Assembly (NCBI RefSeq): GCF_019042275.1
Contig: NZ_JAHQCW010000001.1
Coordinates: forward strand, 1 to 64,000
Reading direction: 5' to 3'
Length of the DNA: 64,000 nt
DNA from: Diplocloster agilis
Lineage (GTDB): Bacteria > Bacillota > Clostridia > Lachnospirales > Lachnospiraceae
The notes under the pieces are model-generated. The model was not told the DNA's origin and did no database searches. It saw only the letters and a list, made by a program, of their open reading frames with translations. The position numbers and the translations under genes were made by a program. Shown here in pieces: positions 8,160 to 18,100 of the stretch (the stretch's first letter is position 1; every line of letters begins with the position of its first letter).

Positions 8160-9899
8160 CTATTGTATATCTTCCCGCAGGAACCGTTTATCCTTCTCCT
8201 CCAGATCAAGCCCCAGGGTTCCTCCTGGATTCATCATATAATCCGGATCAAAATAGTCTTTGAGCGCTTTGAACACGCCGTACTCCCTGCGGCCAAGCTG
8301 CCCTTCCAGCCAGGGAGCGAACATTTTCCCGATCCCATGGTGGTGGCTCATGGCCGCTCCGGAGCGCTGGATCGCGTCCAGAATCGTGGCGTGATAAGCC
8401 TTGAACTTCTCCGCGTCGCTCATCCTGGTAATAAATATAAAATACAGATTCGCGCCCTGCGGGTAGCAATGGGACATATGGGTGGTCACGATCGTGTTCG
8501 GCAGCCGGTGGCATACCTCTCTGACCTCCCTGTGCACCCGGGCCATATTCGACCAGTTCACCGTACATTCCAGCGTATCCGTCATGATGCCGAAATCCAG
8601 CATGGTATCCCGCAGGTACGGATCGTTGAACCGCCCCTTTTCCCAGCTTTTGGTCACGAAGGAGGTCAGGCTCATGCCGCCGTACTGGCGGGCAATCCGC
8701 TTTATATTTTTCGCCACATTTTTCGCGAAGCCTTTTTCCCCGTCACTGAATCCCAGGAACAGGCAGCGTTCCATATCTTTATAGCCTCTTATATCCAGAA
8801 GCTTTTGCAACGGAGTCTCATCCACGTTGTAAAGGCGCAGCATCAGATTCGTCTCCTCCGGGTCGGACAGACGGAAGACGGAAGAATATCCGGCTTCGCA
8901 CTGCATCATCTCTCTGGCCGCCTCCATGGCCGTATTCCAGTCTTTAAATATATAGGAAAACCGTTTTCTGTTTTCCGGCATATAGCGGAATATCCGAAGC
9001 GTAACCTCCGTCAGCACGCCAAAAGTCCCCTCGCCGCCCATCATGATCTGGTTTAAATTAGGCCCGGTGGCCTCTCTGGGATAATGACTGGTCTTCACGA
9101 CGCCGATGGGAGTGGCGTATTTCTGCCCTGCCACAATATCCGTAATGCAGCCATAATAGGTACTGTTCTGGCCCGCTCCCCGGGTAACCACCCAGCCGCC
9201 CACACTGCTGTATTCGAAGGATTGGGGGAAATGCCCGCAGGTATACCGTCTCTTCGCCCCGAACAGCTCCGGGGCCCGGTTCAGAGTATCCTCAAGCTGC
9301 GGTCCCGACATCCCGGCCTGCACCGTGATCGTCTGATCCTGCTCCTGAAAGGACAAGACCTTGTTAAACCGCAGCCTCATATCCAAAGAGACACCGCCCT
9401 TGACCGGCTCCACCCCTCTTGTCACACTGCTGCCGCCTCCGTAGACATACAGAGGGATCTTATGCGCGGTGCAATACGTCACAATCTGTTCCACCTGCTC
9501 CGAAGTATCCGGGTACACCACCACATCCGGCACACAGTCCACCCGTTTCTGACGCAGGCGCAGAGCGTCATAGCCGGTCTTGCCATAAGCCACCGAAAGC
9601 CGCTCATAATCCCCGGTCGATACAAAATCTTTTCCCGCGATCTCCTCTAACGCTCTTATATGTTCCTTTGCCAGACCGCAGGGAACCGACAGCTTCACCT
9701 CGTCCATGCCGATATCACCGTCGTAATGTTCGAAATCCTCATCGGTCATCTCAAATTTTTCCTTGATCATTTTATAGAGGCTTTCCTTCGGATATTTTAC
9801 AAAATCCGGATCACCCCAGCGGAAAATGGAACGGTAGCTCTTCTTCGGCGCCGCCTCCCTGACCCAGGCCGGTTCAAATCCTTTATACGGTTTATTCAT
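8160..9899 (-). CDS. FAD-binding oxidoreductase, alkyl-DHAP synthase/GlcD-like
   Basis: A 579-residue flavoprotein of the VAO/PCMH fold. The FAD-binding domain (PF01565-like) covers about 130-310, with VYGGGSSVTRGVEP and GGWVVTRGAGQNS typical of the pyrophosphate-binding loop. The cap domain (PF02913-like) follows and contains the SHHHGIGK histidine cluster near residue 530, a hallmark of alkyldihydroxyacetonephosphate synthase relatives. Bacterial members with this cluster are mostly uncharacterised; some simply oxidise 2-hydroxy acids or glycerol phosphates. The start overlaps the previous stop as ATGA, with GAGGAGGAG upstream, so translation is coupled. Its place between glycerol-3-phosphate-dehydrogenase-like subunits and a polyol kinase is the odd feature. 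Confidence 0.86.
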   Translation of the reverse strand: MNKPYKGFEPAWVREAAPKKSYRSIFRWGDPDFVKYPKESLYKMIKEKFEMTDEDFEHYDGDIGMDEVKLSVPCGLAKEHIRALEEIAGKDFVSTGDYERLSVAYGKTGYDALRLRQKRVDCVPDVVVYPDTSEQVEQIVTYCTAHKIPLYVYGGGSSVTRGVEPVKGGVSLDMRLRFNKVLSFQEQDQTITVQAGMSGPQLEDTLNRAPELFGAKRRYTCGHFPQSFEYSSVGGWVVTRGAGQNSTYYGCITDIVAGQKYATPIGVVKTSHYPREATGPNLNQIMMGGEGTFGVLTEVTLRIFRYMPENRKRFSYIFKDWNTAMEAAREMMQCEAGYSSVFRLSDPEETNLMLRLYNVDETPLQKLLDIRGYKDMERCLFLGFSDGEKGFAKNVAKNIKRIARQYGGMSLTSFVTKSWEKGRFNDPYLRDTMLDFGIMTDTLECTVNWSNMARVHREVREVCHRLPNTIVTTHMSHCYPQGANLYFIFITRMSDAEKFKAYHATILDAIQRSGAAMSHHHGIGKMFAPWLEGQLGRREYGVFKALKDYFDPDYMMNPGGTLGLDLEEKDKRFLREDIQ

Positions 9900-10279
9900 A
9901 TTTTCTCCTCCTCTTTAAGATACCTTAAAAGGCTGCTGGTTGCAATGACATCCACTCCAAGCCCCAAAACATCCGCTATGACCACATCGCCTCTGCCCAC
10001 CGGCTCCTTAATCACAACCCGGTTGATTTCTTCCATAACATCTTTGATTCTGTCTTTTGGTATTTCCGCCGAAACCCGCACCGGCAGCACCGGCGCAGCC
10101 GCAAATTCCGTGCGGACCGTAGTGCAGATGGTCCTCATCGGGTGGAATAGCTCCTCTTTCGCGAACTGCTCTCCTCTCTTACACTGGTTTCCGGTAACCC
10201 GGACGCTGTCCCCGTCGGCCAGAACCGTCAGGGAGCAGCCGTTTGGGCATACGATACAGGTAAGTTTTTTCATACTCAT
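9896..10279 (-). CDS. DUF1667 domain protein
   Basis: A 127-residue protein with an N-terminal cysteine cluster CIVCPNGC and a further Cys in [10 protein letters not shown], which suggests an iron–sulfur or zinc site. The rest is the DUF1667 pattern, including the ICTTVRTE stretch and a C-terminal [14 protein letters not shown]1667 genes usually sit next to GlpA/GlpB-like FAD oxidoreductases in Clostridia and Thermotogae, and a role as a third, electron-transferring subunit is generally supposed but unproved. It overlaps both neighbours by four bases (ATGA), so the three proteins are probably made in equal amounts and may form a complex. Confidence 0.88.
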   Translation of the reverse strand: MSMKKLTCIVCPNGCSLTVLADGDSVRVTGNQCKRGEQFAKEELFHPMRTICTTVRTEFAAAPVLPVRVSAEIPKDRIKDVMEEINRVVIKEPVGRGDVVIADVLGLGVDVIATSSLLRYLKEEEKI

Positions 10280-11541
10280 CCCATCACCTCTTTGATCTCA
10301 AACCGAAGCTCATCGCCCTTTTGAATCGGATATTTTCCAAAATCTATCTCCAGCCGTTCCATCTCCGGCGGCTTTAGCTGGCCGTATTTTCTGGTATAAG
10401 CCGTTTTCCCATTTATAGACATGGTAAATACCGCGTTTCTGCGTGCGTTCCTGCTTCGGAAATAAAGCACTCCCTTTTTGTCCCGGTCCTCCAAGCGAAG
10501 CTGCTGCGGCACCAGGTATAAGAAAGAATCATCCGTCTTAAAGGCAATGTGTTCTCCTGAATCCGTTCCATCCGCCGCATAGGCAGCGGCATATCTTCCC
10601 GCCATCTCTCCGCTCTCCGACACATAGTCCACCAGATCATTGACATGAAGCGCGTTGCCGCAGGAAAAGACACCGGGCACCTGGGTCATAAACCGGTTGT
10701 CGCAGACCGGCCCTTTGGCGGCGGCGTCCATGGGTACCCCCAGCTGCCCGGCCACCTCATTTTCAGGGATCAGCCCCACCGACAGGATCAGTCCGTCGCA
10801 TTCGATGATATGTTCCGTTCCCGGAACCGGCTTTATCCGTTCATCCACCTGAGCCACTTCCACCGCCGTAAGCCGTTCCTCCCCAAACACCCGGGTGACG
10901 GTATGGGAAAGATACAACGGTATGTCAAAGTCCTCCAGGCACTGGACCAGATTCCTGGTAAGTCCGGAAGGCTCCGGTTTCGCCTCATATACTCCCAGCA
11001 CGCTGGCCCCCTCCAGGGTCAGCCGTCTGGCCATAATCAGTCCGATATCGCCGCTGCCAAGAATCACGCACCGCCTGGTGGGGAGCTGCCCCAGCAGGTT
11101 CGTAAAATGCTGCGCCGTCCCCGCCGTAAAAATCCCCGCCGGTCTAGTTCCGTGAATCAGCACCTGCCTGGCAGTCCTCTCCCTGCATCCCGTAGCCAGG
11201 ACTAACGCTCCCGCCTGATAATCCGTAACCCCATGGCGGTTCACCACACTGACCAGGAACCCGGCTCCGGTTTTTTTCAGTTCCGTGACAAAAGATGAGG
11301 TCAGAACATCGATTCCCAGTTCCAGAACTTCATCGATAAACCGCTCCGCATACTCCGGCCCGGACAGCTTCTCCCCGAAACGGACGAGTCCGAAACCGTC
11401 GTGGATACACTGCTTCAGGATACCGCCCAGGCGTTCCTCCCGCTCAATGACCAGCACCCGGCTGCCGGCCTTATGTGCGGCCAAGGCGGCGGCCAGACCC
11501 GCGGGCCCTCCGCCGATTACGATCACCTCATATGCTTCCAT
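10276..11541 (-). CDS. NAD(P)/FAD-dependent oxidoreductase
   Basis: A 421-residue pyridine-nucleotide-disulfide-type flavoprotein. The FAD dinucleotide fold is at the N-terminus ([13 protein letters not shown]), a second GXGXXG at [14 protein letters not shown] for NAD(P), and [17 protein letters not shown] near the C-terminal side of the FAD domain. The last 90 residues form an extra beta domain. Similar proteins pair with GlpA-like enzymes and DUF1667 proteins. I take ATG 11541 with GGGGGAGGG five bases before it, not the longer frame. It starts 13 bases after the stop of the GlpA-like gene. It probably passes electrons between the GlpA-like enzyme and NAD(P) or another carrier. Confidence 0.87.
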   Translation of the reverse strand: MEAYEVIVIGGGPAGLAAALAAHKAGSRVLVIEREERLGGILKQCIHDGFGLVRFGEKLSGPEYAERFIDEVLELGIDVLTSSFVTELKKTGAGFLVSVVNRHGVTDYQAGALVLATGCRERTARQVLIHGTRPAGIFTAGTAQHFTNLLGQLPTRRCVILGSGDIGLIMARRLTLEGASVLGVYEAKPEPSGLTRNLVQCLEDFDIPLYLSHTVTRVFGEERLTAVEVAQVDERIKPVPGTEHIIECDGLILSVGLIPENEVAGQLGVPMDAAAKGPVCDNRFMTQVPGVFSCGNALHVNDLVDYVSESGEMAGRYAAAYAADGTDSGEHIAFKTDDSFLYLVPQQLRLEDRDKKGVLYFRSRNARRNAVFTMSINGKTAYTRKYGQLKPPEMERLEIDFGKYPIQKGDELRFEIKEVMG

Positions 11542-11554
11542 CCAATCCCTCCCC

Positions 11555-13258
11555 CTACTTTGTCCTGCCATAGGTGATGACCGATCCTTTTTGGGCCTTT
11601 CTCACCTCAGACAGGGATATATGCTCTTCCTCACTGATAATCTTCGCAACAAGCGGCATGCAGAATCCTCCCTGACACCGCCCCATTCCCGGCCGCAGCC
11701 TCTTTTTAATCCCATCCACCGTAGCTACCGGCACCAGGGAGTGCAGCGCGTCCAGAATTTCGCCTTTGCTGATTTCCTCACAGCGGCACACGATCACCCC
11801 GTAATCCGGGTTCTCCCGGATCAGCCGGTCTCTCACCTCCTTCGGCAGCTCCCGAAGCCTGGGGATTCCTTTACGAATGGGATTAAACCGGGGATTCTTC
11901 TCCACTTCCCTCTCCTGTCCCAGCTCTTCCACCACCAGCTGTTCCACATAAAGAGCCACCGCAGGGGCGGTGGTAAGCCCCGGAGACTGAATCCCGGCAC
12001 AGTGTATCAGGTTCTTCGTACGTCTCCCTTTCTCAATAATAAAATCCTCCTCAAAGGTGGCCGCCCGGACCCCGGTAAAATAAGTAATAATATCTCTTTG
12101 CGACAGTTTCCCCACCGTCTGTATCTGCTTTTGAAAAACAGCGTCGATGGAAGCCTGCTCCGTGGAGAAATCCTCCTTCTCATAAGTTTCCACCGCGTTG
12201 GGACCCACCAGCAGGTTATCGTCCACCGTATGCAGAATTCCTCCCCCCTTGGTATGCCCTTGTTCTTTTTTCACCGTCTTAAAAGACACGATCGCCCCGG
12301 TCAGGTAAGCCGCCTGTTTATCCAGAATTGAATTCGTCCCCCTTCTGGGATGAATCGAGTAAAAACGGTCCTGCGCCATAGCGGCGATATCCTCTGCAAA
12401 TGTTCCTGCGGCGTTCACCACGATTCTTGGCCATACCCTGCCCCGGTTCGTCAATACGCTCCGAATCCTTCCATCCTGAACCTCCATGGAAAGCACCGCC
12501 GTATTCAAAGAAATCTTTGCCCCGTTGGCTGCCGCGTTCTCCCCATAAGCGATCGTCAGGCCATAGGGGCAGACGCATCCTGCGCTCTCATTATAAAGGG
12601 CGAACTGAAAATCAGGATTCATCTGCGGTTCCTTCTCCCGCAGCCTTTTTCTCCCAATCACCTGTGTATCCTTCACACCGCAGACATATTTTTTATTCCA
12701 GGCATACAGCCGGACCAGCGGATAATTCCACCAGCCGCGAAAACCCACATACTGTCCGCACCGCTTAAACGGCACGTCCAGCTCCCGGCACACCCTGTCA
12801 TACATCCGATTCCCCAGCAGCACATAGTGCTGTTTCAGACTCCCCTTCTTCAGATCCACCCCCGGGTGAACTTCCCCGTCATTCCGGCCCGAAGCCTGGA
12901 CCGCCAGATCCGCTTCCTTCTCCACAAGCAGCACGGACAGCTTCCACTTCGTCAGTTCCCTGGCGATACTAGCGCCGGAAATCCCGCCTCCGATGATCAG
13001 CACATCCGGCCGCTCCCCCTCCAAAGCAGAGTCGCGTTCTGCCGGCAGACGCATCGGCTTCGGATCCCTTCCCTCAAGGACAATATCATTAACCACATGC
13101 TTATTCCCCTTTTTGCATACGCACATGCTGCATGCTTCCACGATATCCTCCCAGGAATCCAGCCGGCCGGACACCACGATCCGGTCCTCCTCTTCCCGGA
13201 CCCTCACCCGGTCCCCGAACCGCTTTCTAAGCCTTTGATTCCCCTTTTTTACATTCAT
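11555..13258 (-). CDS. GlpA-like FAD oxidoreductase with BFD [2Fe-2S] domain
   Basis: A 567-residue glycerol-3-phosphate-dehydrogenase-like enzyme. Residues 1-65 form an extra N-terminal segment (with a CSMCVCKK motif) not present in classical GlpA. The DAO-type FAD domain starts at about residue 85 ([17 protein letters not shown]) and runs to about 440. The C-terminal BFD-like [2Fe-2S] domain has CRCEE and GRCQGGFC, with all four cysteines present. It is the first gene of the operon and has a strong promoter at 13310-13338. Glycerol-3-phosphate is the likeliest substrate by family, but the unusual operon partners leave room for a different hydroxylated substrate. Confidence 0.87.
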   Translation of the reverse strand: MNVKKGNQRLRKRFGDRVRVREEEDRIVVSGRLDSWEDIVEACSMCVCKKGNKHVVNDIVLEGRDPKPMRLPAERDSALEGERPDVLIIGGGISGASIARELTKWKLSVLLVEKEADLAVQASGRNDGEVHPGVDLKKGSLKQHYVLLGNRMYDRVCRELDVPFKRCGQYVGFRGWWNYPLVRLYAWNKKYVCGVKDTQVIGRKRLREKEPQMNPDFQFALYNESAGCVCPYGLTIAYGENAAANGAKISLNTAVLSMEVQDGRIRSVLTNRGRVWPRIVVNAAGTFAEDIAAMAQDRFYSIHPRRGTNSILDKQAAYLTGAIVSFKTVKKEQGHTKGGGILHTVDDNLLVGPNAVETYEKEDFSTEQASIDAVFQKQIQTVGKLSQRDIITYFTGVRAATFEEDFIIEKGRRTKNLIHCAGIQSPGLTTAPAVALYVEQLVVEELGQEREVEKNPRFNPIRKGIPRLRELPKEVRDRLIRENPDYGVIVCRCEEISKGEILDALHSLVPVATVDGIKKRLRPGMGRCQGGFCMPLVAKIISEEEHISLSEVRKAQKGSVITYGRTK

Positions 13259-13309
13259 TTTACCACGTGCCTTTCCAAGTCGCCCGCTCGACCGACTTTC
13301 TTTAATTTC

Positions 13310-13338
13310 ATCCTATCAAACTGAGGTGGAAATGTCAA
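13310..13338 (-). promoter_or_regulatory. Promoter of the GlpA-like operon
   Basis: On the minus strand TTGACA (13333-13338) and TAGGAT (13310-13315) are separated by exactly 17 bases, giving a transcript start near 13303 and a leader of about 45 bases. No other promoter of this quality is seen within the operon, so the five genes down to 6494 are probably one transcript. Confidence 0.75.
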
Positions 13339-13470
13339 TTTGTTTTGGGGCTTAGGGTCTGGGTTTTCCGTAGCATGAATCGGACGGCGGCGGAACTGTC
13401 CGTTTTTTTCAAACAGCCTCATTGCAAAGAATAGATAAACCAATTATCATGAAAGCAGGAGGTGGAAAAT

Positions 13471-13950
13471 TTGGCTAATGAAAACAAAAAAGATTTTAAC
13501 GCCATGTTGCATGACAATAAGGACATGCCAAAGTTTCAGACGATAACAGACCAGAAAAGCATTGAAAAATACGGTGGAAATAACATGTACTTTGCCCCGC
13601 CAATCGATTACGACCAAATAATGAAAAAAATTCCTTTTGGCAAAGTGACGACCGTTGGAAAAATCCGGGAACATTTCGCAAAATTGAGTGGCGCTGATTT
13701 TACAGAACCTATTACAGCGGGCATATTTGTTTCTATTGCCGCCTGGGCAAGCGTTCAGCGTTCTACCGATGAAACGCCTTACTGGAGGACTTTAAAAGCA
13801 AACGGAGAGTTAAATGCAAAATATCCCGGCGGCATTGAGGCCCAGAAAGAAAAGCTTGAGGCAGAGGGGCACACCATCATTCAAAAGGGGCGTAAAAATG
13901 TAAGGTACTATGTAAAAGACTATGAGCATTTCCTTTTTGATTTGCAGTAA
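13471..13950 (+). CDS. Alkyltransferase-like (MGMT/Ada family) protein
   Basis: A 159-residue protein whose middle resembles the DNA-binding domain of O6-alkylguanine-DNA alkyltransferase: IPFGKVTTVGKIREHF matches the recognition-helix region and the following ITAGIFVSIAA the next helix. The catalytic PCHR is replaced by a PYWRT sequence, so the protein should bind alkylated DNA without repairing it, as ATL proteins do. The following segment with GGIEAQKEKLEAEG matches the family's usual end. The start is most likely TTG 13471, because AGGAGGTG (13457-13464) overlaps the in-frame GTG at 13462 but is well spaced from the TTG. It is divergent from the GlpA-like operon. Confidence 0.8.
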   Translation: MANENKKDFNAMLHDNKDMPKFQTITDQKSIEKYGGNNMYFAPPIDYDQIMKKIPFGKVTTVGKIREHFAKLSGADFTEPITAGIFVSIAAWASVQRSTDETPYWRTLKANGELNAKYPGGIEAQKEKLEAEGHTIIQKGRKNVRYYVKDYEHFLFDLQ

Positions 13951-14098
13951 GCAAAAAATTAGTATAGGACTACTCGGCGCAAACCATAGAAGGACACCGA
14001 TAGACTTTTTATATTCGAACGTCTATAATAAAGATATTAAATCTATGCGAATTATTTAATACGGAATATAAATCGGAAATATAGGCAGGAGGATATTC

Positions 14099-14701
14099 AT
14101 GGCAGCGCCGAGAAAAGAAAATGTGAAAGAACTGATACTGGATTCTGCGGAATCATTGTTGGAGAATAAGAAAACAACGGATATATCGCTTGCGGAAATC
14201 GCGCGGACTGCGGGAGTCTCCAAGGGAACTCTATATTATCACTATAAGAACAAAAACGAAGTATTCCTGGATCTGACGAACCGGTATCTGGAGGAGCAGT
14301 GGAATAATCTGATCGCCTGGACGACGGATGAATCCAAAGACACCTCATTACACCGTCTGGTAAAATACGTTCTCGAGCGGGATATCTCTACGGTGAGAAT
14401 GCGTCTGCACTTCTTTTACGACGCGATGATGGGAAACGAAGAAATACGCCAGAAACTTCTCTCCTGGTATTCCAGATTCGCCGGCCTGATCGGAGAAAAG
14501 ATCGGCGAGCGGACCCAGATCATAGATCCCGAATACTTATCCTGGCTGATCCTGCTTCTCTCAGACGGCCTGTTCATTCATCAGACCCTGCAGAACTCCA
14601 ACCTAGACACCGAAACCTTCATAACCCAGACATCAGAATATATGAAATTACTCAACAAACACCCAGCGCCTTCCCCCAAAGCCCCGCCGGAACCAAAGTA
14701 G
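14099..14701 (+). CDS. TetR/AcrR family transcriptional regulator
   Basis: A 200-residue repressor. The N-terminal helix-turn-helix covers about residues 10-55 (DISLAEIARTAGVSKGTLYYHYKNKNEVF), a textbook TetR pattern. The remainder is a helical ligand/dimer domain (about 60-185) and the last 15 residues are proline-rich. GCAGGAGG is well placed before the ATG. No adjacent gene on the same strand is an obvious target; downstream lies palindromic element B, which begins right at the stop codon, and then the convergent purL. The ligand and target are unknown; autoregulation through AT-rich dyads in 14030-14090 is possible. Confidence 0.9.
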   Translation: MAAPRKENVKELILDSAESLLENKKTTDISLAEIARTAGVSKGTLYYHYKNKNEVFLDLTNRYLEEQWNNLIAWTTDESKDTSLHRLVKYVLERDISTVRMRLHFFYDAMMGNEEIRQKLLSWYSRFAGLIGEKIGERTQIIDPEYLSWLILLLSDGLFIHQTLQNSNLDTETFITQTSEYMKLLNKHPAPSPKAPPEPK

Positions 14702-15115
14702 GGCGTCCGGGCTGGATGGCGGTGGCCTGCGGGCTTCCTCTCCGGGCAGGACGTCCGGTTTCCAGGGGCCGGCAATGAGGGAGCGGGAGCACGGGAATCC
14801 ATCCGTTCCGGCACCTAAGGCGCCCGGATGAAATCTTAATGAAATCCGCCCCGGCTGTTATGGGCGAAAGGCTGTTTTCCAAACAGACTTTCGGTGGCTT
14901 CTGAGCCGCGAATGCATCAAGCATTCGGGGCGAATAAGCCACGCACCCATAACAGCCGGGGCGGATTTCATTTAGATTTCACCCGGGGGTAGCCTTAAGT
15001 ACCGGAACGGATGGATTCCCGCGCTCCCGCTCCCTCATTGCCGGCCCCTGGCAACCGGACCGTCCCGCCCGGAGAGGAAGCCCGCAGGCCACCGCCATCC
15101 GGCCCGGACGCCCGG
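14702..15115. repeat. Palindromic intergenic element B (type I)
   Basis: Two arms of about 190 bases, roughly 14702-14870 and 14945-15115, are near-perfect reverse complements: the outer 110 bases show only about five differences. Between them lie a side hairpin (CGAAAG ... CTTTCG, about 14869-14893) and the core hairpin GTGGCTT-CTGA-GCC...GGC-GAAT-AAGCCAC (CTGA 14901-14904, GAAT 14932-14935). The element fills the whole gap between the TetR stop and the convergent purL stop. It could act as a bidirectional terminator, but its length far exceeds that need and neither end has a strong T-run. Confidence 0.85.
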
Positions 15116-15141
15116 CCCTTTCTCAGCCTCCCGGCACAGCC

Positions 15142-18100
15142 CTATTTAAAGTACGCCACGCCCGACTCAAAAATCTTTAAATCCTGTTCTCCGTAGATAT
15201 TAACGGCGACGGATTCTCCACGCCGTTCCACGTGGGCCATCTTTCCAAGGCATCTTCCGTCGGGGCTTGTGATACCCTCGATCGACGCGTAGGAACCGTT
15301 TACGTTCCACTCTTCGTCCATCGTGGGGATTCCCTCCGGTGTAACATATTGAGTGGCTACCTGGCCGTTCTCAAAGAGTTTTTTGATCCACTCCTGGCTG
15401 GCTACGAACCTTCCCTCTCCGTGAGACGCCGGGCTTACATAAGTTTTGTTCAGCCCAGCCTGGGAGAGCCAGGGGGATTTGTTGGATACCACTTTGGTGT
15501 AGACCATCTTGGAAATATGACGTCCGATGGTGTTGTAGGTCAGGGTAGGAGAATCTGCGGTCTGGCCTGTGATATCGCCGTAGGGCACTAAGCCTAGCTT
15601 GATCAGGGCCTGGAAGCCGTTACAGATTCCAAGCGCCAGTCCGTCCCGCTCGTTCAAAAGCTTCATGACGGCTTCCTGGATCTTCGCGTTTCGGAAGGCG
15701 GTGGCGAAGAATTTGGCGGAACCGTCCGGCTCGTCTCCTGCGGAGAATCCGCCGGGGAACATGATCATCTGTGCCTGCCCGATTCCTCTCTCAAATTCTT
15801 CTACGGAGTCCCTGATCCCCTGGGCATCCAGGTTGCGGAACACCTTGGTGATTACTTTGGCGCCTGCCCGCTCGAAGGCTTTGGCGCTGTCGTACTCACA
15901 GTTGGTTCCGGGGAATACCGGTATGAATACGGTGGGTACGGCCAGCTTATGGCCGCACACATGGATCTCTTTTGCATCGTATACCGGTGTATCGAGTACC
16001 GCAGCGTCTTTCTTTGCTTTGGTCGGGAATACTTTTTCCAAGGTTTTCGTCCAGCTGTTCAGCGCTTCCTCGATCGGTATGTTCACGTCCTGATATTCCA
16101 GGCTGTCGCTGCCGGTTACCTGACCGATAACTGTATACGTTACGGACAGTTCGCCCAGCTTTCCATCGGGCACTTCCGCCACCAGGCTGCCGAATCCGGG
16201 CGCGAACAGATCCTCTGCGGATACGTTGTGCTCCAGGCGAACGCCGATTTTATTGCCGAATGCCATCTTGCTGACGGCGGTGATGATCCCATTTCCATCC
16301 ACCGCGTAGGCGGAGATGATCCGGCCATTTTGGATATCTTCGTGGAATTTCTGGTACTGGTCCATGGCCTGCCCGTAGTCCGGCAAATCGTAGTCGTCAC
16401 GGTTGATTTTCACCAGAATCAGCTTGCTGCCGGCTTTTTTAAGCTCCGGCGTGATGATGTCCCGCTCTTTTGCCACGTCTACCGCGAAGGAGACCAGGGT
16501 CGGAGGCACGTCAATATCGTTGAAGGTTCCCGACATGCTGTCCTTCCCGCCGATGGAGGGCAGTTCCAGTCTCAGCTGGGCCTCGTAGGCTCCTAACAGG
16601 GCGGCGAAGGGCTGGCTCCAGCGTTTAGGCTCATTCCACATCCTGCGGAAATATTCCTGGAACGTAAAGCGGATGTTCCGATAATCGCCGCCGGCAGCCA
16701 CGATCTTGGCCACGGATTCCAGCACCGCGTAGGAGGAACCGTGGTAAGGGCTCCAGCTGGACAGGTACGGATCGAAACCGTAGCTCATCAGGGTAACCGT
16801 ATCGCATTTTCCTTTCAATACCGGCAGCTTGGCGGCCATGGCCTGAACCTCGGTCAGCTGGTATTTTCCGCCGTGGGGCATGAACACGCTGGCCGCTCCG
16901 ATGGAACCGTCGAACATTTCCACCAGACCCTTCTGGGAGCAGACGTTTAAGTCTGCCAGGGTCTGAAGCCATGCCTGTCTCACATCGCCCACAGGCTTCG
17001 TTTTGAAATAATTTTCCGTTTCCGGCATCTCCACGCACACATCCGTCTCCTGATGCGCGCCATTGGTGTCCAGAAACGCTCTGGATATATTTACAATCTC
17101 TTTTCCACGCCACAGCATAACCAGTCTGGGCTCTTTTGTGACGATGGCAGCCTCGGTGGACTCTAAGTTCTCTTCCGCCGCGTACGCCATAAACTCCGCC
17201 ACGTCTTTGGGATCCACAACGACGGCCATCCGCTCCTGGGATTCGGAGATCGCGATCTCCGTTCCGTCAAGGCCCGCATATTTCTTCGGCACCTTGTCCA
17301 GGAAAATGTGAAGCCCGTCCGCCAATTCGCCGATAGCCACCGACACACCGCCCGCGCCGAAATCGTTGCATTTCTTGATGAGACGGCTCACCTCGGGCCT
17401 GCGGAATAATCTCTGTAACTTCCGCTCCGTGGGGGCGTTCCCTTTTTGTACCTCTGCGCCGCAGGTCTCGATGGAAGCTTCCGTGTGCACCTTAGAGGAG
17501 CCGGTAGCGCCGCCGCAGCCGTCTCTCCCGGTTCTTCCGCCCAGCAGGATAATGATATCGCCCGGATCTGAAGTCTCTCTCACCACATCTTTTCTCGGGG
17601 CCGCGCCCAGCACCGCTCCGATCTCCATTCGCTTCGCCACGTAGTTCGGATGATAGATTTCTTTCACAAGCCCAGTGGCCAGACCGATCTGGTTACCGTA
17701 GGAACTGTAACCGTTTGCCGCGCCCCGCACCAGCTTTTTCTGGGGAAGCTTCCCTTTGAGCGTCTGTTCCATCGATACCGTCGGGTCCGCCGCGCCGGTT
17801 ACCCGCATAGCCTGATACACATAGGTACGGCCGGACAGGGGATCCCGGATCGCGCCTCCCAGGCAGGTTGCCGCGCCGCCGAAGGGCTCGATCTCCGTGG
17901 GATGGTTATGCGTCTCATTTTTAAAGTTGACCAGCCATTCCTCCGTAACCCCGTCGATCTCCACCGGAACCACGATGCTGCACGCGTTGATCTCATCGGA
18001 TTCTTCCTGATCCGCAAGCTTGCCTTCCGCTTTTAGCTTTCTCATGGCCATCAGCGCCAGGTCCATCAGGCAGACGAATTTATCCTTCCGTCCTTTCAGC

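Noticed and set aside
7950-9056. 368-residue plus-strand open frame
   Set aside because: It lies antisense to the FGGY kinase and the FAD oxidase, both with clear motifs; its composition is that of a shadow.
14581-15196. Open frames on both strands inside palindrome B
   Set aside because: They mirror each other because the sequence is an inverted repeat; none has a ribosome binding site or a recognised domain.
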